This document shows positions 1 to 10,945 of a stretch of 64,000 bases of DNA, in pieces. Source of the stretch: Phymorhynchus buccinoides (taxonomy: Eukaryota > Mollusca > Gastropoda > Neogastropoda > Raphitomidae); the NCBI GenBank assembly GCA_017654935.2, contig CM065695.1, forward strand, positions 37,233,188-37,297,187. The letters are read 5' to 3'. The notes under the pieces are model-generated. The model saw only the letters and a list, made by a program, of their open reading frames with translations, did not search any database and was not told the origin of the DNA. A program made the position numbers and the translations under genes. How positions within the stretch are numbered: the first letter of the stretch is position 1; the number at the start of each line of letters is the position of its first letter.

Positions 1-278
1 ATGTTAACACGCGACACCGCAGTATATCCTGTTCTGTGGGTGTGTAGTCTGGCTGCTTCACTATGTGCACTCGGTCTAAAAAACTGCAACAAAACAAAAA
101 GAAGACATTCCTTGGTTAGTGGAGCTCCATCATAATAGCAGACAGCATTTTCTGATACACACAAAGTAAAAACATTAATCAGCCCCCAAAAGAAAGACAA
201 CATCACATGAATTTATGAGCATTGGACATATAAACTCTGTGTCAACAGAACAAACAATATAGAAACAACACATATTAA

Positions 279-486
279 CAAACAAGTTTACCCCCTACAC
301 AAGTCTTGAGTAGTCTGGATAGCTGAAATGAGTAGTTTTGGTGTGAAATGAGTAGTCCTCTTCATTAAACCATCAAATAATGTTCACTGAAAATGAGTAA
401 TTAGAGCATTATTTTCAATTTTGAAGAGTAGTAGAGGTCCAAATTGAGTAGAATACTATTCGAAAAGAGTAGAGTAAACAGGTCTG
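279..486. mobile_element. MITE family A (CAGACCTGTTTAC ends), copy 1
   Basis: A 208-bp non-coding element with terminal inverted repeats. The right end reads GTAAACAGGTCTG; the left end is a slightly decayed match (CAAACAAGTTTAC). It is flanked by a perfect 6-bp duplication TATTAA at 273-278 and 487-492. The interior matches the copy at 30836-31060 over most of its length. There is no coding capacity, so it must have been moved by a transposase made elsewhere. The superfamily is not certain; hAT-like is my inference. Confidence 0.85.
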
Positions 487-549
487 TATTAACTATACTC
501 CCAATATCCCAGTTCAATGTAAAGAACTAAACAGAAGCAGGAATCAAAA

Positions 550-735
550 CTAGAGCGCTAAGACGCTAAATCACCAACCGCGCGGCAGCGTTTTTGGCTC
601 GTGACCTTGACCTTTGACCCAAGACCTTCATTATCGAACTTGGCCTAGATCTCTCCATTACCTACCCGCATGCAAAATTTGAGCATCCTAAGTCCATCCG
701 TTAAAAACGCTAGAGAGGATACATACAAACATACA
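550..735 (-). mobile_element. Helitron-like repeat, locus 1
   Basis: Reverse-oriented copy of the repeat found in tandem at 45.3-46.4 kb and again at 34.8-35.1 kb. On the minus strand it ends with a short hairpin (AGCG...CGCT) followed by CTAG and then T, the 3' end expected of a Helitron. It contains the block of AGGTCA-type half-sites (seen here as TGACCTTGACCTTTGACC). The 5' edge is approximate. Helitron assignment is an inference from end structure only; no Rep/helicase is present. Confidence 0.6.
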
Positions 736-831
736 AACATAGTCCGCCTCAGACACGAGTGAAAACATTACCAATCCGCTCTCTACGATCGCGGTTGGCA
801 ACAAGGGAATTTGCAGAGGCACAATTTCAAT

Positions 832-1110
832 CAGAACAAGGGAATTTGCATAGGCACAGTTTCAACGCCAGAAACAGCAAAGCTGACAGAAAATGTCTGT
901 GATTGGATATTAAAGCCAATGCTCTCAGCCAATCAGAAACCATGACAGAAAAAGTGCGCAACTGAAATAAGGCTATAGTATACATGCGGCAGTTATGACA
1001 AACACGTTTCGTTCGTGTTGAACAAAAATCAGACTCAATGGGGGTACATTTACACAGCTTGCCATTTGGTGAAACTGCCATATTAAGAGCATGCCCATCA
1101 TTGTCAAGGC
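832..1110. repeat. Diverged dispersed repeat (also at 28.27-28.48 kb)
   Basis: This stretch shares recognisable blocks (GGGAATTTGC, CTGTGATTG, CTCAGCCAATCAGAA) in the same order with 28272-28480. No gene, inverted ends or tail could be defined, so the repeat type is unknown. A 30-base stretch is also locally duplicated around 805 and 838. Confidence 0.5.
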
Positions 1111-1164
1111 ATGAGGCACCATTTAATTTATTTGGTTCTGTAAATTAGGAACAATACACACAGC

Positions 1165-1365
<201 letters not shown>

Positions 1366-1404
1366 ACTGTACTCCTAGATCCTGTTCGCATAGAAATGCG
1401 AGTA

Positions 1405-1531
1405 CTGTTAACCGCCGTTTTGTCCAAATTTTCTATTATGATTTGGACAAAACGGCGGTTCAACAATCTGCCGTTTTGTCTATAGACAAAACGGCGCCCG
1501 ATTTTGAACCGCCGTTTTGTCCAAATGAAAG
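1405..1531. repeat. Nested palindromes of CCGCCGTTTTGTC, cluster 1
   Basis: The motif CCGCCGTTTTGTCCAAAT and its reverse complement face each other twice within about 125 bp, with loops of only 5-10 bases, and a second palindrome is centred on TCTATAGA. The same set of motifs recurs at 2012-2157. The sequence can fold into several alternative hairpins. No protein or RNA gene is evident. Confidence 0.85.
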
Positions 1532-1608
1532 TTGGAGTTATAAAAACTCATTCTTGACAAGTTCTCATATTTTTTTTTTAATCTTTGTTAAATAAAATGA
1601 ATAACAAG

Positions 1609-1905
1609 CTGACCACTGACACTGGTCACTTTGGACTAATCTTACCGTTTGAATGCTAATTAGTGTATTAGGAGATCATATGAACAATTGTTGATGTGGT
1701 TCACCAGTGGTCAGTGTTACTGACCAGTGGTCACTTTGGCCTATTTTCTCTGTTTGACTGCAAATTAGTGTATTAGGAGTTCAAATGAACAAGGTTTGAT
1801 GTGGTTGACCAGTGGTCAGTGTCACTGGCCAGTGGTCACTTTGGCCTATTTTCACTGTTTGACTGCAGATTAGTGTATTAGGAGTTCAAATGAACAAATT
1901 TTGAT
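1609..1905. repeat. 105-bp tandem repeat, about 2.8 copies
   Basis: Units are aligned by CACTTTGG at 1627, 1732 and 1837, a constant 105-bp period. Each unit contains ACCAGTGGTCA-type palindromes (TGACCAGTGGTCA) and TTAGTGTATTAGGAG. The array lies between the two CCGCCGTTTTGTC palindrome clusters. Confidence 0.9.
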
Positions 1906-1920
1906 GTCTGTGTAAGATGG

Positions 1921-2232
1921 GTTTTTTTAAAAAGTGAATCCCTTCCCCTTGGCTTTGCCTTCACTACTTTGACTTTCTTTTCAATTTTTTTGTTGTTTTT
2001 GTTTTTTGGTACTGTTAACCGCCGTTTTGTCCAAATTAGACAAAGCGGCGGGGTTAGATCTGCCGTTTTGTCCAAATTTTCTATTTTGATTTGGACAAAA
2101 CGGCGGTTCAACAATCTGCCGTTTTGTTTTGTCTATAGACAAAACGGCGGTTAACGGTACAAAAAAAAGAAAAAAAAGAAAGTCAAAGTAGTGAAGGCAA
2201 AGCCAAGGGGAAGGGATTCACTTTTTTTTTAC
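1921..2232. mobile_element. Foldback element with CCGCCGTTTTGTC core
   Basis: A long imperfect palindrome. The left arm begins AAAAAGTGAATCCCTTCCCC and runs through CTTTGCCTTCACTAC; the right arm carries the reverse complement and ends GGGGAAGGGATTCACTTTTT. The middle is packed with the same CCGCCGTTTTGTC palindromes as 1405-1531. The arms are about 100 bp with high identity, suggesting a fairly recent foldback transposon. No clear target duplication was found. Confidence 0.8.
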
Positions 2233-2325
2233 AAACATCTTGCACAGAATCCAAGAGAACAACATTTGGCAAACTTATGACACCCCCCTCATGCTCATTA
2301 CCCTCAATCTGAAAGTCTACCATAT

Positions 2326-2730
2326 TTTCCGGACTATAAGGGTTAAAGGCGCACCCCCAAAATTTGACACAAAAATTAAGATTTTTACAATGAAAATACC
2401 CAAACCCGCGCCCACTTAAAACCGTAAATATTTCAAATTTTAATAATTCTTTATTGTATACACCCAACCACGGACTGAACTTAAGATTTTGTTATCTTAC
2501 TATATTTTTGAGTCATTGTAAAAGGCGCAGGTGGCGGGGGCCCTTTAAAAAGTAGCCATACACGTAATCTTCCCACCCAAGGCCAATACGAAATGTTCAC
2601 ATGGCACTGGGTGTGTGCCCCCAGAGCGTTTAAGCTGGGGAACGAAAACAACAACAACAACAACAACAAAAAAGGCGCAGGGGTCTCTCACTCAGTCTGG
2701 GGAAAAAAGTATCGCCTTATAGTCCGTTTC
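2326..2730. mobile_element. MITE with CCGGACTATAAGG-type ends
   Basis: The left end is CCGGACTATAAGGG and the right end CGCCTTATAGTCCG, inverted to one another over about 12 bases. The ends resemble the larger family at 10.3 and 29.4 kb (GCGGACTATAAG), so this is probably a relative. The interior is non-coding. Confidence 0.6.
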
Positions 2731-2998
2731 AGTGCCCCTGCTGTTTGGAATTCACTCCCAGTCGATCTCTCCGCCATGAGCCAACTATTTCTACTTTCAA
2801 AGCTAAACTCAAGACTCACTACTTTCAAAGCTCATTCGGTTTGTAAATGTTTCCTTCTTGATCTTGTGCCTGGGTGAATGATTGGGTAATAATGTCTTGT
2901 GTGACTGCGGGTGTATCAGTGAATGGAAGCGCCTTGAGTATAAAATAATTTATAGAAAGGCGCTATAGAAATGCTATAAATTATTATTATTATCATTT
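2731..2998 (+). pseudogene. LINE ORF2 C-terminus and 3' end, 5'-truncated
   Basis: Translation near 2740-2870 gives AVWNSLPVDL...LSKLNSRLTTFKAHS, the typical last residues of a non-LTR retrotransposon reverse transcriptase (a NSLP block followed by an F/L-K-L-K-T-H block). Downstream is a standard LINE 3' end, GCGCCTTGAG...AAGGCGCTATAGAAAT, then an ATTATTATTAT tail. It is heavily 5'-truncated and inactive. The clade cannot be fixed from this fragment. Confidence 0.75.
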
Positions 2999-3120
2999 TA
3001 CTTCTTTCAGTTTTACAAAACATACTCCTAACCCTAGAGCCCTTTCCCAAGAATGGCAGAACGTTGCTTCTCGGTGAACATTTTCAATGCGAAAATATTC
3101 AATGGAGGTTGGGTACAAAA

Positions 3121-3688
3121 TACAGACAAACCTCTATTTTAAGACTTCCAAAATGTCCGGAAAAATCGGTCGTAAATTGGAGGGGTCGTATGACGGAGGT
3201 TTTCACTGGCAGCCGTAGAAAGAAAAAGTTCAGCACAGTTCATACTCTCTTCTTCATGCACACATACAATGACATATTAAAACTGGATTTGGGTCTTTCC
3301 AACTCCATAGGATTGTGCAATCGATGTATTACAGTTTCACTTCGCTGACTTCTGTTAATCACCTCCACTCTCGTCCAAAGTCAGTGGTTTTCTTTTTCAA
3401 AGTCAGTGGTTTTCATGCTTTTCCTACGCTTTCCGCCATCTTTTCTACAACAAGGGAAGTGACTCCGCTTTCAGGCCCTTGACCGTGGTTGTTTCCCTTT
3501 GCTCGAAGTCTATGCAGACGACAACAACGGTCGTAAAAACCAACAAAATGGCAGTCGTAAGTCGCGTTTTAGAGGAAGTCGTTTAAGAGAGGTCGTTTAC
3601 ATAGTAAAATGCATCCGTGCCAACAAATCCAGTCTCAAATGAGAGGTGGTCGCTTAACAGAGGGTCGTAAAATAGGGGTTTGTCTGTA
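3121..3688. mobile_element. Mariner-type MITE (TA, CAGACAAACC ends)
   Basis: Ends are TACAGACAAACCTCTATTTT and its near-perfect inverse AAATAGGGGTTTGTCTGTA, with TA at both edges as expected for a Tc1/mariner target duplication. The interior repeats TCGTAA and TTAAGAGAGG-like blocks in inverted order. There is no transposase frame. Superfamily is inferred from the TA duplication. Confidence 0.75.
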
Positions 3689-3692
3689 GCTC

Positions 3693-4156
3693 AAAACCTT
3701 ATATCCTTATCTAAAGTAAAACTAAAGAAAATGTGGGCTAATCTTTTCTTCTCTTTTAAACGAGGAGAGACAAGGTTGGACTGGGCTGGCGGAATCTCTC
3801 TAAACCACTTATCGTTTGGCCACCATTTCTAAAATAGCAAGTTGAACATCCCAAAGAACAAACTAATATTTAAACGTAACTCTTAACCTATTTTTACTAC
3901 AACATACATAATTTCAACGCACCAATAAAGAGAAGGGTCCCTTTAAATAGAACACTGGAACAGAGGGGGACTGTGTGAAACAGGACAAGTGCTGACACCC
4001 CCCCCACCCCCACCCCCAAAATAGCCACAATCTTCTTTGTACAGCAACATTTGAGTATTTCGCAACACCCACCAGGCAGATAATTATTCAAGTTCCTGGT
4101 TTGTCAGTCACTCTGCCTGCTGTGCGCCCCGCCACACAGGCATTTCATCATAAACC
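3693..4156. other. No recognised feature
   Basis: About 460 bp of non-repetitive sequence with no coding signal, splice-flanked frame or inverted ends visible. Confidence 0.6.
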
Positions 4157-4161
4157 ATGGG

Positions 4162-4379
4162 CAGGGTTCCCAGGGACCCCCATTTGGGGGTCTATGAAGC
4201 ACTAACATTCTCAAGGACCCTCTAAAAGAATGTGCAGGGGATCCCAGGGATGCACTAGAAAAATTATTTTTAGCATTCACAATGCCACTGGGACCCTCTA
4301 TCCCGCCTCTAGGACCCTCTATACTGTAAGTACAGGAGTCCCTGGGACCCCTTGTAATGCGGGACGATTGGGAGCCCTG
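4162..4379 (+). mobile_element. MITE family B (CAGGGCTCCCA ends), copy 1
   Basis: A 218-bp element running from CAGGGTTCCCAGGGACCCC to GATTGGGAGCCCTG, flanked by the 5-bp duplication ATGGG at 4157-4161 and 4380-4384. The interior repeats GGGACCCTCTA and AGGACCCTCTA. Further copies are at 24203-24420, 28978-29214 and 59660-59852. Ends and family structure resemble hAT MITEs. The duplication is 5 bp rather than the usual hAT 8 bp. Confidence 0.88.
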
Positions 4380-4537
4380 ATGGGACAAGTTACTAAAATA
4401 AAACCACAAATCACTCTGACTGGTAACTGTCTGCAAAAGGGGGAGAATAAGACCAGGGCACAGAAAGAGAATATCTCTGCCGTTTTAGACACAAATCAGA
4501 ATCTGTTCCTGATTGCATTCCAGAAAGGTCACGCATT

Positions 4538-4541
<4 letters not shown>

Positions 4542-4609
<68 letters not shown>

Positions 4610-4631
4610 AGGAGAGAGAGAGAGAGAGAAT

Positions 4632-4668
<37 letters not shown>
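4542..4668. repeat. Compound (GA)n / (TG)n microsatellite
   Basis: GA dinucleotides to about 4629, interrupted by a short G run at 4601, then TG dinucleotides to 4668. Confidence 0.97.
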
Positions 4669-4684
4669 AGCGTGTGTCAGCGAC

Positions 4685-4945
4685 AGCGACCGACTCTCTC
4701 TGCTTTCAAAGCTAACCTCAAAACCCACCTGTTCCCCCGTCATTAAAGCTCCTCTCTCTTTATCTTCTCTCTATTGCCATTAGGTCTGTTTCTGCTATAT
4801 TCCATTTATGTTATCCGTGTGTGTTCGCTTTGTATTGCGTTTTGTTTGAATGCGCTTTGAATGCTAACGTGTGTGTGCGCTTTGATTTGATTTATATCAA
4901 GATTCAGCGCCGTATAAATACTGTATGTTGTTGTTGTGTGATTAG
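4685..4945 (+). pseudogene. LINE 3' end remnant
   Basis: CTTTCAAAGCTAACCTCAAA followed by ACCCACCTGTTC encodes the F-K-A-N-L-K-T-H-L-F motif that ends many non-LTR reverse transcriptases. It is followed by a GCGCTTTGA...CAGCGCCGTATAAAT 3'UTR hairpin and a GTTGTTGTTG tail. The same architecture is seen at 2731-2998, with a different sequence. Confidence 0.7.
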
Positions 4946-5439
4946 GAGTGTGTGTGTGATTAGGTGTGTGTGTGTTTGTATTGGAACACTGTGTTCATGA
5001 AAGTAGAGTAATAAACTAACGAGCTACAGTTAAAAAACGTTGATACACAATTAGTTCTTTACACAGAATAGTGTGTGTGTGCATGCATGTGTGTATGTAT
5101 GTGTGCACATGTGCATGCATGTGTGAATATAACCATACATGCAACAAGTGATACTCGTGACAGTCATGTGGGCTGAAATAGGGATGTTTGCTTCCGTGTT
5201 GACTTTTTGTACATGTTCATACATATAAATAACAATTAATGTTTTTTAAATGATGTATCGTTGTATGCATGCATTGCATGTGCTTATAATTGCATACAAT
5301 ATTTGCTTTCCTTACAAGTGCCTCCATTTATCTCCGTGTCCTAACACATTCTAAAAAAAACTGTTCTGCATTTCCAGAGCTTAAAAAACTGAAAGAAAGA
5401 AAGAAAAAGCTCCACCCATAACACACACTAGAAATGGTT

Positions 5440-5672
5440 GGAAAGAGGGCAGTTCTGAATGTGTTGATAGTCGCTTGTATCTGACCCTATGTTCATTTTT
5501 TTGTTTTTTTGTTTTTTTGGTGAAGCATGATTTGTTATTCATTTTTCCATAGTTTTGTTTCCATTTTTAATGCATGCAAATGTGTTTCCTTGCTTGTATT
5601 GTGCTTGTACGAGACCACACTGTAATTTCACCTAACGTGATAATAAAGTATTTCTGACTTTGACTTGACACA
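5440..5672 (+). repeat. Retroelement 3' end with AATAAAG signal
   Basis: Contains TTGTACGAGACCACACTG and then GTGATAATAAAGTATTTCTG ending in GACTTTGACTT, the form of a LINE or SINE 3' end. No coding part is preserved. Confidence 0.45.
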
Positions 5673-5932
5673 CATTCTCTTCTTTCCCTTCCTCTCCCCT
5701 GCCCTTCTCCCACCTCCACCCCCACCCTCCTTTCTCGTTTACTCATAAATTACTGTACACACCAAACAATGCATACAGGACATACATACAACTAGGCCCA
5801 ACTACATTACAACACATCACAATGTGGACTGAACAGAGCAGCGGAACAGCAACGAAACCGTCTGTCTGCCCAACAGCAGAGACTGCTCAGTCATCATGCC
5901 CTCTTTCAATCGATTCCCATACTGTACCCTAC

Positions 5933-6053
5933 CCCCCCCCCCCCCCCCCCCCAACACACACACACCATTATTTTCCCTCCCTTCCCCCCCCCCCCCAGCC
6001 AGCTCTCGGCCTAGTGCTATTTTTTAGCCCCCCCCCCCCCCCCCCCCCCCAAC
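5933..6053. repeat. Interrupted homopolymer C tracts
   Basis: Three runs of C (about 20, 12 and 20 bases) with short CA and mixed spacers. Run lengths are unreliable in any assembly. Confidence 0.9.
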
Positions 6054-6221
6054 AAAATTAGCCCCGTACCACTCTGTACTGGTAGGAAGCAAACCGAAAC
6101 ACAGATCTTTTCCCTTCTTTACCACCCAACCCCTACTCTCTCTCTCTCGCTCTCTCTTCTGTTGTACCACTAGGCCTACACAAGATAGGTGTGTGGTGGT
6201 GAGTGAGTGAAGAAGGGGAAA

Positions 6222-6372
6222 AAGGGGGGGGGGGGGGCTGGTGTGTAGGGAGGGGGGGGGGGGGATCTGGATACTGGATAAACGTATGAGCAAACACATT
6301 GTGTGTGTGTGTGTGTGGAGGGAGGGTGTGTGTGTGTGTGTGATCTGGATACACGTATGAGCAAACACACAG

Positions 6373-6426
<54 letters not shown>

Positions 6427-6480
6427 TGGAGGGGGTGTGTGTGTGTGTGTGTGATCTGGATAAACGTATGAGCAAACACA

Positions 6481-6519
<39 letters not shown>

Positions 6520-6532
6520 CGTGTGTGTGTGT
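6222..6532. repeat. G-run and (TG)n array with three copies of a 27-bp spacer
   Basis: The spacer GATCTGGATAAACGTATGAG plus CAAACACA occurs at about 6264, 6342 and 6452, each followed by a TG tract of different length. Tandem duplication of a unit containing the spacer and the microsatellite explains the layout better than independent microsatellites. Confidence 0.85.
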
Positions 6533-6867
6533 TTGGTGGAGTTGTTGTTTTTCAGCATTGGAACCGTCTTTGGTGGGTGAAGCTGAAAGGGGGAGGCTAG
6601 GCATACAAAAAGAACTGTAAGGTGGAAGATTAGATGGGTGTGATGTTGCAAAGACAAAGCTGTAGCAGTGATGGTATAGTACTAGTAAACTACTACTATA
6701 CAAAATTCCTGGCAGTAATGAGCCTTGGAAAACATGCTGCACAAAAGTGAGGCAAGCCAACAAATGGGGTAAACTACACTAGCCTAAAAAGACTGAACCG
6801 GTTTCACATAAATAAAAACCTTCTCCTGGTTCTTTCTATTTAGAGGCCTGTATGTTACTTGTCAGAG

Positions 6868-6868
6868 C

Positions 6869-6901
<33 letters not shown>

Positions 6902-6940
6902 TGTCTGTGTGTGTGTGTGTGTCTGTGTGTGTATGTGTGC
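6868..6940. repeat. (TG)n microsatellite
   Basis: TG dinucleotides with TCTG interruptions. Confidence 0.95.
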
Positions 6941-8310
6941 ACGCGCGTATGTGTGAATTTGCTTGGTGTCCCCGGTCCGCTACCCCCACCCCTTTTCATA
7001 CTGGTAGTGGTATACACACACATAAAACTATATTTTTAAAAAAAGGGCAAACTCGGCCACAGTTACTTTTAGAAAAAACGTGGTGAATATAATCGCAGCG
7101 CGTTCTCAGGGAAGTTTTGCCTGTCGCTATCATTCTCGTAACGGGTCGGCACGGTCAACTCTACGGTCACGTCTATACTCACGACGTGTTGCAAAAATAA
7201 TAAAAAGCCACGTTGATCAAAAGAATAGGCCTATCAAGTATGCAAAACAATTTTCTTGGATGATCGTAAACTATTAAAAGGGTCTGCCAATGAGCAATGA
7301 CTTTTCAACGATTAGGGCTTTCTGCAGTCTTGCATAATTTTATATTTGGGGCAACGTCATTAGCTTACTAAAAAGTAATGATTGTGTTCATGCATGAATC
7401 ATAATTTTAATGCGTCATCACACCCCCTATGTAAGACGTCAAAGGGTAAATCTCACGCATGGTTTGAGATTCTAGGGGGTGATTTGAGGGTTCTAGTGCG
7501 TAAATACGCACAATCTGTACATTTTCAGAAACCCTGTTCAATGAGAAAAACAGGGGATTGCAACTAAGACTGATTTTAAGTTCCAGACAAATTCAAACAG
7601 CAGGAACTGAACCGATTCATGCTCTTATAATGCCACTTTCGTTTTCTTCTGAAAGTGAAAGGAGAAAAAAATCAAGGAAACCTGTAAGTCTATATATATT
7701 TAAGCGCTTAGAGCTTAAAGGCGAAGCACTATATCAATGTTCTTAAATATATAACGCTTGGATCTGTGAACAGAAGACCCTGTAATAAATAACAAAGCCT
7801 TGAATAGAACCATTGTTTGCTTGCCTGTCTTTTTTTTAACAATGACCAGTGTGTGAGGTGCATGATAGCGGGTATAATACACAATACATCAAACTAATCC
7901 TTTCTTCTCCACTTCACAAGAGTTCAGTGACTCCGCCCAGTTTTGGGATACACGCCAATGATAACATGCATGCAGCAAACATCCATGTAAATCATACAAC
8001 AACAACAAAACCCTTGACGCACAAAAATCAAATAAAAACCCGATCCTCGCCCACTATGCTAGGGGGTTAATTGGGAATATTAGGCCGATGCTACTGATAC
8101 CCATCATTAAACTGTCATACCGTGGGTGTTAAACTGTAACCCAATAGGGCTCTACAGGTTAGTCATGGCTCTACAGGTTAGTCAAAAACATCCCTAAGAC
8201 CTGCACAGTCCCTATAGAAGCATTCTCCTTTCAGGATATGAATACCGGTCCGTATTTTAGAGATTAAAAGGCGATGCTTCTTTTTCTGCCTGACACCCTT
8301 GAGCTTTGTA
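6941..8310. other. No gene; one retroelement tail at 7690-7745
   Basis: Nothing coding is visible. AAGCGCTTAGAGCTTAAAGG followed by CGAAGCACTATAT at 7703-7735 matches the retroelement 3' tail seen at 52.54-52.58 kb, so it is probably a short LINE or SINE 3' end on the plus strand. The rest appears single-copy in this window. Confidence 0.5.
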
Positions 8311-8318
8311 ATGTCACT

Positions 8319-8566
8319 TTAACCCTTTTCGCTGCCAGCATATTTTCAGCAATTTGTTCCCATTAATCTTACCTGGTTAGAGAAAAAAAAGTAATCTTCA
8401 ATAGTGGGGATTCCTCTATGACATATTTAAAGGAAGGCCTATCCTTACCTCCCAAAATAAAGAAAACAGGGTCTTTGGATAACAGACCCTGGTTTGATGC
8501 CCTTTAGTGGCATGGGTGTTAAATCATTGTGGTGCAAAAATGCGACATTGGCGGTGAAAGGGTTAA
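8319..8566. mobile_element. TTAA-flanked MITE family F, copy 1
   Basis: Ends are CCCTTTTCGCTGCCA and TGGCGGTGAAAGGG, each bounded by TTAA (8319-8322 and 8563-8566). The interior matches 30361-30566 (GGGTCTTTGGATAA, GATGCC, GGTGTTAAATCA). TTAA targets and CCCTTT ends fit a piggyBac-type transposase; that assignment is inference. Confidence 0.85.
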
Positions 8567-9231
8567 CAAAAAAGTTAACTATTAGATTTTTTTTTAGATT
8601 TTTGTTTTGTTTTTTTGGGGGTGTTATGATGGGCAATTCCAACATAACTGACAAGTCATTCAGACAAATCTTATCTGCTAAAAACATTCAGTCTGAACAA
8701 GAGAAACGTTTTAAGAACTTAAAACTTATTGATTCATATGATGAAAGTTCGTTTAACTTCCTCCGGCCCGGAACAGGCACATATGCGACATTAATAACTA
8801 GAAAGATAGTGGGACGATCCTGGAGGTACTGCAATACTAGGAAAGTCCCAAAGTTGTTTTTTTAATAATCAAGATAAAACGAGTGATTGATTCATATCCA
8901 GAACAGGGCCCTTTATTATGATCAGTCTGCAAATTATGCAAAACGAAAAAAATCAATGTTGTGGCATTCACACACACACATGCACACACTGTTACACACA
9001 CACACACATAGAGAAGTGTGCTGGGGAAGCAATGAGTCTTGGTTGTCAACAACATTACATAAAAACCATGACTGGAGATGATAATCCCTGTGCAAAATAG
9101 ATTGGATGACTTACTTTATCAGTTTATGTATCTATCAAACATTGATGATCAATGCTGTGTGTTTGTCTAGATGCTAAAACATCAACAATGAAGTCTTTTG
9201 TGGATTAAAAACAATCAGTTGTAAGATGGAG
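8567..9231. other. No recognised feature
   Basis: Apart from a short CA tract near 8970-9009, nothing coding or repetitive is evident. Confidence 0.55.
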
Positions 9232-9233
9232 AA

Positions 9234-9263
<30 letters not shown>
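9234..9263. repeat. Homopolymer G tract, about 30 bp
   Basis: An uninterrupted G run. The exact length should not be trusted. Confidence 0.95.
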
Positions 9264-9264
<1 letters not shown>

Positions 9265-9289
9265 GACAAACAAATTTGCCCCCAAAACA

Positions 9290-9372
9290 ACAACACAACA
9301 AAGAAACAAAGAAACATACACGAACAAATTCATACTCCTTTGCGATCGTAGATCCGCAAAGGACAAAAAAGT
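9290..9372 (-). repeat. Retroelement 3'UTR fragment with a CCTTTGCG hairpin
   Basis: CCTTTGCGATCGTAGATCCGCAAAGG is an almost perfect hairpin. With the flanking AAAGAAACATA...ATTCATACT block it matches, in inverted orientation, 13566-13615, which is followed there by a GAAGAAG tail. The pair is best read as two copies of one LINE or SINE 3' region. Confidence 0.55.
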
Positions 9373-9542
9373 AAGAGAGGCAGACAAACTTGTCTGCCAG
9401 AAGGACAGAGACAAAGAGAGTGAGTCAGAGTTTTCTCATACACTGTACTGTAATTTGATAGGTGTAATGCAATACTTGTGTGTTGGGGCCAATGACTTTT
9501 TTTTATGGTTTGGGCAAGCTAGGATAACAACTCACACAGCAG

Positions 9543-9605
<63 letters not shown>
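9543..9605. repeat. Homopolymer C tract, 63 bp
   Basis: Sixty-three consecutive C, the longest homopolymer in the window. Confidence 0.97.
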
Positions 9606-10288
9606 AGCACACAGATATGTCCAAGAAGTAGACCAGCACTGCAGGGCCGGATCTAGGGGCGTTTCCTGGTTTCCGGACACCCCCCCTCCCCCCCTGCCCC
9701 AAACATGTACCTTGTACAGTGTGAAGTCACAAAATAACCATGTTTTTCGCCTTGATATAATAATAATCACTAAATTGCAAAAAGGCACTACCTTTTAATC
9801 CAAAAGCTATGCAGCTCCCTAGACCCACCCCCACCCCAGTGGAACACCCCCCCCCCCCTTATGAATCACTTGGTCCGGCCCTGAGCTGCAGTGTAATCAT
9901 TCCCACGCAAACTTGCCTACTGCCTGAGCATTCAGGGTCATTGCTAAAATCCACTGCCATCTGTCACATACCTACTCATAGCTGTACATCAAACAAAAAC
10001 AAAATGGGCTATCTTGTATTTTGAAAGAAAATGTTTGGGCAATCTTGCATTTTTTTAATTTATAGACCCCCTCCCCCCTCTCATGTTTACGAACCTCAAT
10101 CTCAAAGTCTTTTTCTCCAGTTTTATGACAATAACCCTACGGCTGATACTAACCCTATCCCTTTCCTGAAAATGGTAGGCTGTAGTTAAGAAGCATATTC
10201 AACACCCCCCTCAATGTCTTGGTTCATTGTGTATTCTACTATGAGTAAATGCATATTTTTAATTGCTTAAAAAAATGAAAATCAACTT
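9606..10288. other. No recognised feature
   Basis: Several C-rich patches and no coding signal. Confidence 0.5.
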
Positions 10289-10945
10289 TACCGTAAAATG
10301 CGGACTATAAGTTGCTAGGGTTTTTTCCTCAACTTTGACCCATGCGGCTTGTAGACTGATGCGGCTTATCTGTGTGTGTTTTTTTTTCATTCTACATTTA
10401 TCAATATGATTTATTGATTAAATCTGTTTCTGGCCAGATTCTTCAGCCTATTCTGAGCTTCTTTAGCCGGCATGAGATTGAAAAATTGTGATTTAGGAAA
10501 AGGCTGAAAAAAGGCTGAAGCCCCCTGAAACTGGAGCCTTTTAGCAATCTAAGCCTTAAAAACAACATTAAAAGTGGAATTGATACATTTAGTTCATTTT
10601 TAATCACTTATAAGAGGCATTTCTATACTCATTTTGTATATATTTTTTCTCAAAAATGACTTCTGGGGCCATCAAAAAGCCTGAAATCAGCCTAAAGGCT
10701 GAAAAATCTCATGCCTGTTTAGACTCAAAACTGGTTTGGGTTAATCAATAGAATCAAATCTCATGTTTAAAGTGTCTAAGAACATTAAATACTCATGTTC
10801 TGATAGGAACATTTCTATATTTGTGTTGCTTTGTGCATATATAAATTTTCTGTGCGGCTTATATGCGAATAAATACCTAATCTTTTGTTAATTTAAGGGA
10901 TGCGGCTTATATACAGGTGCGTCTTATAGTCCAGTTTTTACGGTA
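10289..10945 (+). mobile_element. TA-flanked MITE family G (ACCGTAAAA ends), copy 1, interrupted
   Basis: Ends are TACCGTAAAATGCGGACTAT and ATAGTCCAGTTTTTACGGTA, bounded by TA. The copy at 29409-29826 is in the opposite orientation and lacks the 251-bp insert at 10467-10717. The family contains GCGGCTTATA steps spaced through both arms. A Tc1/mariner-type transposase is inferred from the TA target. Confidence 0.85.
10467..10717 (+). mobile_element. MITE nested in family G (CAGGCATGAGATT ends)
   Basis: A 251-bp insert with ends CCGGCATGAGATT and AATCTCATGCCTG, flanked by TTTAG at 10462-10466 and 10718-10722. The other family G copy shows the uninterrupted site CTTCTTTAGACTC (as its complement near 29.66 kb) with a single TTTAG, which establishes a 5-bp target duplication. 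The interior repeats AAGGCTGAA several times. Confidence 0.9.

Noticed and set aside
5933..6053. Coding exon rich in proline
   Set aside because: Proline comes from homopolymer C; no flanking splice sites or conserved residues.
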